A stretch of 17,349 bases of DNA from assembly GCA_964550655.1 (NCBI GenBank), contig CAZKAQ010000076.1, positions 1 to 17,349 of the forward strand. The letters run 5' to 3'. Every line of letters starts with the position of its first letter. The first letter of the stretch is position 1. The notes under the pieces were generated by a model that saw only the letters and a list, made by a program, of their open reading frames with translations, was not told the DNA's origin and made no database searches. This stretch comes from GCA-1730015 sp964550655 (GTDB lineage Bacteria; Pseudomonadota; Gammaproteobacteria; Granulosicoccales; Granulosicoccaceae). Below, piece after piece: positions 1 through 7,655 of this stretch. A program made the position numbers and the translations under genes.

Positions 1-985
1 AATGTTGCAGGTCGTCTGTAGATTCCGTTTGTACCGTTACAGGTAAACTATTAAGAAACAGGCCAACAGCTGTATCTACCCCATTGAGTTTGCATTGTCT
101 TCCAGATGACGTAGTACAAAATACCACCTGCGATGTTCCACAATAATGCTGCAGCACAATGGCCCACAACCCATGCATCACAGTGCTTAGCGTAACTCCG
201 TTCTCTCGACAATATTGCTTCAACTGATTGGTCTCCGCTACCGAAAGACTATATTCAACACGCTGAAACCAGTCCTGATGAACCTGCTCTGGTTTATCGG
301 CCAGGCAACTGCTCTGATGACTGGTCCTGGTACCCATCTGTGGCCTCGGTAAATTAAGCGGTGTTACCCTCGCTTGTCCGAGATAGCGCGACCAGTAACT
401 GTCTGCCGCAGCCATGTCGCACTGACCCAGCCAGGCAACATATCCGGAAAAATTGAAAGGCTGATTCAGGTTGGCAGGTGCAATTCCATTGTTGTCATAG
501 CATTGCATCACCTCGTTAATAACGATAGGAGTTGACCAGCCATCAGCCAACAAATGATGGATGCTCCAAAGCAGTTTCCAGTTGTCTGAAGCCAGTTTAA
601 CCAGGTTAAAGCGTTGCAGTGAATACGCTGACGGACTGATAGACACTTGCCTCTGGTCTCGTTGCAACTGCAAATAGCGCTCGGTATGTTCAGCATCTGA
701 AAATTCAGACCAGTCGCATAACTCCCAGGGAATATCGACAGCTCGCCTGATCACTGCCAGCGGCTCATCCAATCCCTCCCACTGAAAGCTGGCACGCAGA
801 CTGCCGTGTCGGTTAACAACACTTTGCCACGCGGTCCGCAGTCGATCGGGCTCAACAGATCCTGAAATATCTATCGATATGTAACTAACATAAACATCTG
901 ACTCGCTGAACTCAAGACAGTGAAACAACATACCCTGCTGAATACTGGTCAGAGGATAAGCATCTTCAATATCCTGTAAGGACAC
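1..985 (-). CDS. NRPS, N-terminal condensation domain (partial, runs off left edge)
   Basis: Read on the minus strand this is one open frame from 985 to the window edge, about 328 residues, all condensation (C) domain. It opens with the usual C1 region (DIEDAYPLTSIQQGMLFH) and has the catalytic HHxxxDG motif as HHLLADGWS, with the second His as presumed catalytic base for peptide-bond formation between carrier-bound acyl chains. The GTG at 985-983 is chosen as start because it shares its first base with the TAG stop of the upstream membrane-protein gene (TAGTG), and the C1 motif follows within about 10 residues. The frame stays open upstream inside that gene, so an earlier start cannot be excluded. 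There is no clear Shine-Dalgarno sequence, so translational coupling is likely. Later domains (A, PCP and beyond) lie outside the window, so the substrate is unknown. Confidence 0.9.
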   Translation of the reverse strand, partial: MSLQDIEDAYPLTSIQQGMLFHCLEFSESDVYVSYISIDISGSVEPDRLRTAWQSVVNRHGSLRASFQWEGLDEPLAVIRRAVDIPWELCDWSEFSDAEHTERYLQLQRDQRQVSISPSAYSLQRFNLVKLASDNWKLLWSIHHLLADGWSTPIVINEVMQCYDNNGIAPANLNQPFNFSGYVAWLGQCDMAAADSYWSRYLGQARVTPLNLPRPQMGTRTSHQSSCLADKPEQVHQDWFQRVEYSLSVAETNQLKQYCRENGVTLSTVMHGLWAIVLQHYCGTSQVVFCTTSSGRQCKLNGVDTAVGLFLNSLPVTVQTESTDDLQH

Positions 986-2148
986 TACGCTATTAACCCG
1001 GCTCTTTGCGCTACCCAGTAGGTGGCGATACACGCAGATATCAGTGACACAGGTATCACCACATAAGTATGATAACGCGGATGGTTTCTTATGAGGTAAA
1101 GCAGAGGCAGTAGGACAACAGCAATCAAAACCTGACCGATCTCAACGCCCACATTAAACAGCAGCAGAATCCGCTCCATTAACACGGTGCGAAATTGCAA
1201 GTCTCCCATCACCGATGCAAAACCGAGCCCATGAAATAAACCAAATGCAAAAATAAGTATCAGATTGTGCGTAGTGCTGATCGGCAACATATTGGCAATC
1301 GCCAGAACCATAATAGACAGCGCGATGATAATTTCTATCATCGTGGTATTAAAGGACACCAGCCCGACTGCGGCAAGCGACAGCGTGATTGAATGAGCCA
1401 CGGTAAATGTGGTGATTACCTTGAGCGCCTTCCACAAAACCGCAGCAAAGTCGGGTTGGCCCTTCCAGCGCTTACCCTCTCTATGCAAAACAACTGTCAG
1501 AAGTATCAATAAAATAAAAACGATGTGATCGAGTCCGATTGCGATATGCAACAGACCCTGCTTAAGAAAATCCCGCCACTCCAGAACCGTTGCCGGATCC
1601 GCCAGATCGATCTCCCGCTCGGTAACATCTGGACCAAAAACCATCGCTACGTTCTCATCTCCGTATTCTGAACCGGCCGCTTTGTTGTATTCAACCACAA
1701 TGACGCTTCGGTGTAGTCTGTCTGAGGACATTAAATCAGGCGTTAGAAATATCCGGTTTCGAACTGTAATTTTGTTTTGTCTGGGCAGTGAACCGATGCG
1801 ATAAGGATACTGAATAAACCGGCTGTCTTCTTCGAACAGCTGTGCATCAGAGAATTCCAGCATCATTTCACCTGAAGCATCGCTGATCGAAAAGTGCGCT
1901 TTCAGATAGTCACGGACTTCAGCCTGAGCCGCCCTTACACCTTCCAGTCTGGTTGGACCTATGGCGTCCACATCAATACCAAGCTTGGATTTTAAATCGT
2001 CGAATCTTAACTCAAAGCGACCACTAATATGATCCAACTCGACATTTATCCAAACATAGTTTTCACCTTTTGCATGCGAATGGGCCACACTGATCGGGAC
2101 GATCGACAATGCAATAAACAAGAAGTAGTATGCTAAGGTTTTTTTCAT
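985..2148 (-). CDS. HupE/UreJ-family integral membrane protein with secreted N-terminal domain
   Basis: From ATG 2148 the product is 387 residues: a signal peptide (MKKTLAYYFLFIALSIVPISVAH), about 160 residues of predicted periplasmic domain, then a C-terminal half of about six hydrophobic segments. The first segment carries the HxxxGxDH signature of HupE/UreJ proteins (H201, G205, D207, H208), and further His residues sit in later segments (VAHS, FHGLGF). HupE/UreJ proteins are nickel/cobalt permease-like; this two-part form is uncharacterised as far as I know. An upstream TTG (2247) and ATG (2187) are in frame, but 2148 puts the signal peptide at the N terminus. No strong ribosome binding site is visible. 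The gene is divergent from the large NRPS and overlaps the next NRPS by one base, which implies co-expression. Its role could be metal supply, export or immunity; this is undetermined. Confidence 0.88.
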   Translation of the reverse strand: MKKTLAYYFLFIALSIVPISVAHSHAKGENYVWINVELDHISGRFELRFDDLKSKLGIDVDAIGPTRLEGVRAAQAEVRDYLKAHFSISDASGEMMLEFSDAQLFEEDSRFIQYPYRIGSLPRQNKITVRNRIFLTPDLMSSDRLHRSVIVVEYNKAAGSEYGDENVAMVFGPDVTEREIDLADPATVLEWRDFLKQGLLHIAIGLDHIVFILLILLTVVLHREGKRWKGQPDFAAVLWKALKVITTFTVAHSITLSLAAVGLVSFNTTMIEIIIALSIMVLAIANMLPISTTHNLILIFAFGLFHGLGFASVMGDLQFRTVLMERILLLFNVGVEIGQVLIAVVLLPLLYLIRNHPRYHTYVVIPVSLISACIATYWVAQRAGLIA

Positions 2149-2436
2149 TCTATGAAGTGCTGTGGTGTATGTATTTTTTTGCGTCATCGTTTTACAGCTG
2201 TCTTGTCGCACAGCAGCATCGCACAGTGTTTCAAAAAAAACACCCAACGGCTACCACCAAGATTCTGTTTACTTCGAAAGCGTCACACTAACCAGTATAG
2301 GGACAAGTAAATTGTCGTGCAGTTCCACAGCGCTGGAACTAACGCAGGTATGCTGGGTCCGAACACCACTATATTTACCAACATTCTCGGTAATTCACGC
2401 GGCGAGAGAAAAAGCACGGCCATCAGATGAACTCAC
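2149..2436. promoter_or_regulatory. Divergent promoter region between HupE/NRPS and the Asn-NRPS
   Basis: This 288-bp gap separates two divergently transcribed NRPS operons and must contain both promoters. It holds two adjacent inverted repeats (2302-2316 and 2321-2340, listed separately) on the NRPS side. A weak possible -35/-10 pair for rightward transcription is TTCGAA (2273-2278), a 17-bp spacer, then TATAGG (2296-2301). A 92-codon rightward frame overlaps here but does not look like a protein. No ribosome binding site of normal strength precedes ATG 2437. Confidence 0.5.
2302..2340. promoter_or_regulatory. Two adjacent inverted repeats, candidate operators
   Basis: GACAA-N5-TTGTC occupies 2302-2316. 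AGTTCCA-N6-TGGAACT, with perfect 7-bp arms, occupies 2321-2340. They sit about 100 bp upstream of the NRPS start and just downstream of a weak promoter-like TATAGG, the usual place for a dimeric repressor site. No matching regulator can be assigned from the window. Confidence 0.4.
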
Positions 2437-5400
2437 ATGACCAATAACGCTCGAACATCAGATGACCAGTGTCCACTTACCCCCTTCCAACTATCACTGG
2501 TCGCTGGGCAATCACTACATCCTGATTGTCCGCTATACAACATGGCGATGGCACTTACTATTCACGGTACTGTCGACGCAAAATCACTGTCCGAAGCGTG
2601 GCACACTGTTGCCACCAGACACGATAGTCTACATTCGGGTATCAATCTCACAGACCTTACACAAATACACACGGACGTGCCGATTCTACAAATATTGGAT
2701 TTTAGAGTCGCAAAGAACTCGTCCTGTAATAAATCCGGTACAGCTCTAACAGCTGCAGAGGAATGGATGTCATCACAGACTCGGAAAGTTTTCGAGTTGC
2801 AAAACACAACCGCCACTACTGCACTACTACAAGTGGCAGACGATCAATCGATCTGGTTTATTTCATTGCACCACATTGTCAGTGACGCACTCTCGGTTGC
2901 CAATATCTGGACAGAGCTGGCGCAAGCCTACCTGACACCGGATACGCTGTCACAACCACCATCGCCATTTGCACACTACGCACATCTGGAAGATACCTCG
3001 CGTCATGCGCTGACGTGTAAAAAATTCTGGCAAAGCCAGTCGATCCCAAAACCCGTGTCGCCTTATCACAGAGGTAAAGCTGAACCCACTACGCAGTCGC
3101 TAAGGTATCACAATGCGGTAACATCAAAACAAATGACTGGTATCGAGCGTTTAGTGCTCAACACTACTGCACTTAGCACACATGTCGTTCGATCCCGGCT
3201 TCTGCTTTGTGCTGTGATGACTTTTTTGTATCGGGTTTCCGGGCAATCAGAAATCGCTGTTTCCTTGCCAGTACCTACAAGACAAAGCAAATTCCGCGTT
3301 AGTGTCGGGCCCTTTATCGAAATGTTGCCATTGAGTGTCAGCATAGAAAATCACGAAACCTTTGGCAGCTTGCTGGAAAAAATCAAAGCGGCGAGCGACC
3401 GCGTTTACAAACACGCAATACCTGCCGCTTCACGCTGGACGAGTGGCACTGACATCTCGGTTGTTTTTAACTACATCACCAGCGAATTCCAACCACTGGG
3501 TGAAATACCGGTCACAGCAGAGTGGCTGCATAGCGACCACGCAGACAGCAATCACCTGCTTCGCTTTCATGCTACCAATTGGACAGAACAAAGATCTACC
3601 GATAGCAATAGTGAAACCGCTGTCCATATCGATTTCAATACAGGTCATTTTTCCGAGAGCGAGCGCGAAATCGCAGTGAACAACTGGCACGCTACAGTGG
3701 ACGCACTCATTGACTCAATGAACGGTCCAGTCGATCTGGAACTGTCGAAATTTGATATTACAGGGAACACTGCTGAGAAAAATTTGCTTCACGATCCAAC
3801 CCTGGAACCAGATGGCAGAGTCATAGACAACAGGCAACATATACCATCTGATTTTGCCTCCATAACCAGACAGTTTCAACAGATAGCTGGCGAACATCCG
3901 GAAAGGCCGGCCATCGTCGATGCAAAAAACAGGGAGTTAACTTATGGTGAAGCTCTAAGGCGAGCCGAAAGACTGTGTCTCTCTTTACAACATCTGGGAG
4001 TGGGCGAGCAACATCGTGTCGCACTGTTTCTTCCTCGTGCATCTTGCGTACCGATTGCAATGTTCGCAACTTTGCTGGCCGGTGCAGCGTTTGTCCCCAT
4101 TGATGTTGAAACACCCACGGATCGTATACATCAGATTCTACAAGACGCACAGGTAACCTGTGCAGTTACGCTTGAGAAGCTGGCAGGACGTCTATCTGAC
4201 TCAGTTACGACATGCCTGATATCCGTCACCGGAGAAGCTTTATCAGATAGTCAGACAGACACTGATCGAACAACTGTCACACCACAGTTGGCAGCCGACC
4301 CGTCGGGACCGGCGTATCTGATCTACACGTCAGGTTCTACCGGTGAACCGAAAGGAGTCGTCATATCGCATGGCGCTATGTACAACTACTGCAGTTGGGC
4401 CGTTCGATATTACACACGTGGAAGACCGTTGGCATTTCCTCTCTTTACTCCTCTTGGATTTGATCTGACCATAACCTCACTGTTTGTACCATTGCTCAGT
4501 GGCGGTCAGCTGCACGTATATCCGCCACATTCAAACGAAATGGATAACGCACTGTCTGCAGTAATCGAAGATAACAAAGTAGACATTGTAAAACTCACAC
4601 CGGCACATCTGGCCACACTGCAAAGTCGGGATATGAGCGGCAGCAAAATACAACAACTCATCGTTGGTGGAGAAGATCTGAAGTGTGCACTGGCTCAGCG
4701 AATACACCGGAACTTCAACGGAAATATAGAAATTCACAATGAATATGGGCCCACCGAAGCCACCGTCGGATGTATCGTCCATCGCTTTGACCCGCAGACC
4801 GATACTGATGGTTCGGTACCGATCGGATTGCCAGTAGCTGGCATGCGCGCAGCTATTCTAAATAGTGAGCAACAGTTCCAGCCACCCGGTGTACCTGGAG
4901 AACTCTACATTGAAGGTCCTTCTCTTGCTGAAGGTTACTGGAACCGGGAATCACAAACACACAGAGTTTTTTTAGACGACTGCAAGGTGAGACCAAACCA
5001 GCGCATTTATCGCACCGGCGACCTTGCGCGCTTAAACAGAAACGGAGAGTTAATATACGTCGGCCGAACAGACTCGCAGGTAAAGATCCGTGGCGCACGC
5101 ATTGAACTGGCAGAAATTGAGGCCGCGACTCTCGACAACAAGCAGATTGCGGAGTGTGTAGCCGTTGTCATTGAGGCTGACAATGCACGTAAGTACGATG
5201 AGGAAACACACTGCGTACGGTGCGGCCTGTCATCACGCTATCCGCAGGCCAGGTTTGATGTGCATGGTGTCTGTTCTCTGTGTGACGCCTATAGTCAATA
5301 TAAGCAACACAGCAGCCAGTACTTCAAAACCATGGACGATCTGCGACTACTGATTGAAAAATGCAAGCCACTTGCTACCGGAAAGTACGATTGCATAATG

Positions 5401-6789
5401 CTGTTGAGCGGTGGCAAAGACAGCAGCTACGCGCTGGCCAGACTGGTTGATCTAAACTTGCGAGTTCTGGCATATACACTCGACAACGGATACCTGTCTG
5501 ATGAAGCGAAAGACAATATTTCCAGAGTTTGTAAAACTCTCGAGGTAGATCATCAGTTCGGCCAAACGCCGGCAATGCCCGCAATATTCGCCGATAGCCT
5601 TAAGCGCTATTCGAACGTTTGCAACGGTTGCTTTAAAACTATTTATACCCTGGGCATGAAACAGGCATTCGAACTCCGCATTCCAATGATATTTACAGGT
5701 CTGTCAAGAGGTCAGTTCTTTGAAACCCGGCTTAACGAAGAATTGTTTACCCGAGCCGGTGTAGAACCTGGTGAAATTGATGAGTGGGTTCTCAGTGCTC
5801 GCAAGGCCTACCATCGATCTGACGACGCGGTATCGCAACACATCGATACAGAGATATTCAAGACAGACTCAATTTTTGATGCGGTTAAAATTGTAGATTT
5901 CTATCGATATTGTGATGTCGAATTAGACACCATGATGGACTACCTTCAAACGCGATTACCCTGGCAGCGTCCACGTGATACCGGCCGCTCTACTAACTGT
6001 TTGATAAACGATGTCGGTATCCATGTGCACAAAATCGAACGGGGCTTTCACAACTACTCACTACCTTATAGCTGGGATGTGCGACTGGGGCACAAACGAA
6101 GAGATGCAGCACTGGATGAACTCGACGACCAGATCGACGAAAACCATGTCAATCGTATACTTAAGGAAATCAACTACACAATAGAACCGTCTGTACCACC
6201 ATCCGGACCACGCATTGCACTGTATTTTACTCCCGAGGAGTCGAACCGAAGCAGGGATGTATCCGGTAATACAAGTCATGATAGCTCACACGGAAAACTG
6301 ACCGCAAAGCAAGTCAAAGACGATCTGGCCACTAAACTCCCACGTTGGATGATGCCTGCATGGGTTATACCGGTTGAGCGTATGACACTGAATAATAACG
6401 GTAAAATTGACAGATCAGCACTACCGTCGCCATTACGAATGCATGAGCCGGGAAACGATAATCTTGCGAGGCCGCAAACAGCTGCACAAAAACAAATGGC
6501 TTCTATATGGGCCCGCGAGTTAAATGTCGAGTATGTCGGCATCAGAGACAACTTCTTTTCGATTGGCGGCGACTCGCTCACCGCCATTCGCATAATCTCC
6601 GAGTTTAATAGCCGTGGTTATAATCTGAATATCGCAGATCTATTTGAAAATCAGACTATAGAGCAAATATGTGAGCTCTCTATCGGCCAACCGTCTGTAT
6701 CTACAGCCGACCTAAACACAGACCTTGAAGCATTCTCCAATGTTAGTGAGCAGCAAATGAAAAAGCTGAAAAAATTGCTTAATGAATGA
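2437..6789 (+). CDS. NRPS module C-A(Asn)-PCP with a PP-loop domain inserted in the A domain
   Basis: The 1450-residue protein has four parts. A C domain spans about 10-440, with the catalytic motif as HHIVSDA (H145, H146, D150; the usual Gly is Ala151). The adenylation (A) domain runs from about 470 to 1330, with A3 YTSGSTGEPKG (630-640), A5 NEYGPTE (768-774), A7 YRTGD (858-862), A8 (876-896) and A10 NGKIDR (K1323). A foreign insert lies between A8 and A9 (about 919-1258). A PCP follows at about 1345-1415, with FSIGGDSL and the pantetheine Ser1380. The pocket residues D676, L677, T680, K719, I742, G744, E769, V777, G778 and K1323 spell DLTKIGEVGK, one change from the known Asn code DLTKLGEVGK. 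A short Lys-rich C-terminal tail could be a docking element. ATG 2437 is chosen because the C1 region begins at residue 12. The stop overlaps a downstream ATG (ATGA at 6786-6789). Confidence 0.96.
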   Translation: MTNNARTSDDQCPLTPFQLSLVAGQSLHPDCPLYNMAMALTIHGTVDAKSLSEAWHTVATRHDSLHSGINLTDLTQIHTDVPILQILDFRVAKNSSCNKSGTALTAAEEWMSSQTRKVFELQNTTATTALLQVADDQSIWFISLHHIVSDALSVANIWTELAQAYLTPDTLSQPPSPFAHYAHLEDTSRHALTCKKFWQSQSIPKPVSPYHRGKAEPTTQSLRYHNAVTSKQMTGIERLVLNTTALSTHVVRSRLLLCAVMTFLYRVSGQSEIAVSLPVPTRQSKFRVSVGPFIEMLPLSVSIENHETFGSLLEKIKAASDRVYKHAIPAASRWTSGTDISVVFNYITSEFQPLGEIPVTAEWLHSDHADSNHLLRFHATNWTEQRSTDSNSETAVHIDFNTGHFSESEREIAVNNWHATVDALIDSMNGPVDLELSKFDITGNTAEKNLLHDPTLEPDGRVIDNRQHIPSDFASITRQFQQIAGEHPERPAIVDAKNRELTYGEALRRAERLCLSLQHLGVGEQHRVALFLPRASCVPIAMFATLLAGAAFVPIDVETPTDRIHQILQDAQVTCAVTLEKLAGRLSDSVTTCLISVTGEALSDSQTDTDRTTVTPQLAADPSGPAYLIYTSGSTGEPKGVVISHGAMYNYCSWAVRYYTRGRPLAFPLFTPLGFDLTITSLFVPLLSGGQLHVYPPHSNEMDNALSAVIEDNKVDIVKLTPAHLATLQSRDMSGSKIQQLIVGGEDLKCALAQRIHRNFNGNIEIHNEYGPTEATVGCIVHRFDPQTDTDGSVPIGLPVAGMRAAILNSEQQFQPPGVPGELYIEGPSLAEGYWNRESQTHRVFLDDCKVRPNQRIYRTGDLARLNRNGELIYVGRTDSQVKIRGARIELAEIEAATLDNKQIAECVAVVIEADNARKYDEETHCVRCGLSSRYPQARFDVHGVCSLCDAYSQYKQHSSQYFKTMDDLRLLIEKCKPLATGKYDCIMLLSGGKDSSYALARLVDLNLRVLAYTLDNGYLSDEAKDNISRVCKTLEVDHQFGQTPAMPAIFADSLKRYSNVCNGCFKTIYTLGMKQAFELRIPMIFTGLSRGQFFETRLNEELFTRAGVEPGEIDEWVLSARKAYHRSDDAVSQHIDTEIFKTDSIFDAVKIVDFYRYCDVELDTMMDYLQTRLPWQRPRDTGRSTNCLINDVGIHVHKIERGFHNYSLPYSWDVRLGHKRRDAALDELDDQIDENHVNRILKEINYTIEPSVPPSGPRIALYFTPEESNRSRDVSGNTSHDSSHGKLTAKQVKDDLATKLPRWMMPAWVIPVERMTLNNNGKIDRSALPSPLRMHEPGNDNLARPQTAAQKQMASIWARELNVEYVGIRDNFFSIGGDSLTAIRIISEFNSRGYNLNIADLFENQTIEQICELSIGQPSVSTADLNTDLEAFSNVSEQQMKKLKKLLNE
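5191..6210 (+). other. Embedded zinc-ribbon/PP-loop ATP-pyrophosphatase domain (insert within A domain)
   Basis: Residues about 919-1258 of the NRPS interrupt the A domain between the A8 motif and the strand that normally follows, just before A9. The insert starts with a zinc-ribbon-like CxxC-N16-CxxC (C926, C929, C946, C949) in the FD..GVCS.C context typical of N-acetyl-sugar amidotransferases (WbpG/PseA type). A PP-loop SGGKDS (991-996; nucleotides 5407-5424) follows, in the order strand-PP-loop-helix, then LAYTLDNGYLS. Next comes a second Cys pair, CNGC (C1062, C1065), and the segment IFTGLSRGQFFETRL. PP-loop enzymes of this superfamily adenylate a carbonyl or carboxylate oxygen and replace it with nitrogen or sulfur; CtaC of closthioamide biosynthesis makes thioamides on carrier-bound substrates. 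The fold family is clear. The reaction here is inference. Confidence 0.9.
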
Positions 6790-6887
6790 TCATAGGCAAC
6801 TTAGACGAACACGGTTGGCTACTCCGGCACAAACTATCAACCACGGATAAACCTTTGGAATTTATTCAATCCTATATCTGGTTGTGA
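6786..6887 (+). pseudogene. 33-codon remnant resembling the dehydrogenase N-terminus
   Basis: An ATG overlaps the NRPS stop (ATGA) and opens a 33-codon frame ending at TGA 6885-6887. Its codons 9-29 match, without gaps, the codons leading into and starting the dehydrogenase gene at 7626: both read K.ST.D.PLEFIQS. Several of the differences are synonymous third-base changes, so both copies probably descend from coding sequence. The best reading is the stump of a former dehydrogenase start that was directly coupled to the NRPS before the regulator gene came to lie between them. A functional small peptide cannot be excluded. Confidence 0.5.
6810..6872 (+). repeat. Direct repeat, left copy (dehydrogenase 5' end)
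   Basis: Pairs with 7593-7655 at a constant offset of 783 bp. The core 6830-6871 matches 33 of 42 bases by eye, including an unbroken TTGGAATTTATTCAATC. The two copies bracket the inverted regulator gene. Confidence 0.75.
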
Positions 6888-6897
6888 ATTACACGCA

Positions 6898-7497
6898 TTA
6901 GCTTATTTCGAAACCACAAACAACAGTGCCATTCTTTTTGCAAAGCACAAACACTTTCCTGTCAGTCGCCTTAGAAAAGAAAGCAGCCACCATTGTGCAT
7001 GCCAATGGTTCATGGTGAACCATTGTTGCCACCGGACAACTAAAGCAATTCATATAGCTGGTTTTACCTTTAGTTGTAATTTCAGCTATTCCGCCCAATG
7101 AATTGACAGCATCGACAACTTTCTGGATCGACTCAGCGTCGGCGGCGCCTGGCTGCAGACCGTTCGCTCTCGACTTCGATCAACCGGCATTTTCGAATAG
7201 CGCCAGCCGGTCTTGTTCGGGAACGTTTTCACAGATTGTTCTAACCATGCTATCAAGGACAGGCTTACAGGCTGTAGAATGAACATCTTCGCCACCAGCG
7301 GCTGTTCTGTATTGATAGGCGGGTCTACCAGCACTGCTCGACATCTGCAATACCAGCTTCTCCAGCACACCTGCCGCCTCAAGTTTACGCACTTGCAAAT
7401 GCGTAGAATTGCGAGAGATTCCGAGCTCTGCGGCCAACTCCGGTATTGTCAGCGCTTGCCTGTTGAGCAGATCAGTAATTTTATTTACCGCACTCAT
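6898..7497 (-). pseudogene. SufR/ArsR-like winged-helix regulator interrupted by an in-frame TGA
   Basis: Translated from ATG 7497 on the minus strand, the frame gives 105 residues with a clear winged-helix start (LTIPELAAELGISRNST, then a recognition helix and wing), ending at TGA 7182-7180. Reading through that codon, the same frame continues without a shift for 93 more residues to TAA at 6900-6898. This second part has the cysteine-rich C-terminal pattern of SufR-like sensors: CFSC, then AC, then LC, then VVCGFEI at the end. The whole of about 199 codons is the normal length for this group, whose members bind DNA and often an iron-sulfur cluster. The most likely explanation is a nonsense mutation. 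A DNA-binding-only truncated protein could still be made, with AGGGGG as a plausible ribosome site upstream. The gene is divergent from the dehydrogenase operon, with a palindrome between them. Confidence 0.75.
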
Positions 7498-7555
7498 AGG
7501 TCGATACCCCCTACTCTAAAGGCACACATTCACCACGCCACGAAAATATATTTTT

Positions 7556-7575
7556 TGTCACATTTTATAGTGACA
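7556..7575. promoter_or_regulatory. Palindromic operator candidate
   Basis: TGTCAC-N8-GTGACA, with perfect 6-bp arms and an AT-rich spacer, lies in the 128-bp gap between the divergent regulator (start 7497) and dehydrogenase (start 7626). This is the classic position for a site bound by the regulator to control both genes. No other palindrome of this quality is seen in the gap. Confidence 0.5.
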
Positions 7576-7592
7576 TATATCTCATATACAAG

Positions 7593-7655
7593 CATGGTGG
7601 TATCGTAAACTCCAAAAATTCAACTGTGGATTTACCCTTGGAATTTATTCAATCA
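7593..7655 (+). repeat. Direct repeat, right copy (dehydrogenase 5' end)
   Basis: Partner of 6810-6872. It covers the 33 bases before, and the first 10 codons of, the dehydrogenase gene. The similarity continues in frame upstream of the GTG start chosen for that gene, so the ancestral protein may have begun further upstream. Confidence 0.75.

Noticed and set aside
2162..2440. Rightward 92-codon frame whose TGA overlaps the NRPS ATG
   Set aside because: It begins at GTG antisense to the possible HupE leader, has no ribosome site, shows no protein-like pattern and covers the expected promoter region.
7180..7182. TGA as programmed selenocysteine
   Set aside because: No hairpin of SECIS type is obvious downstream, the codon is not at a conserved Cys, and another gene nearby is broken by TAA.
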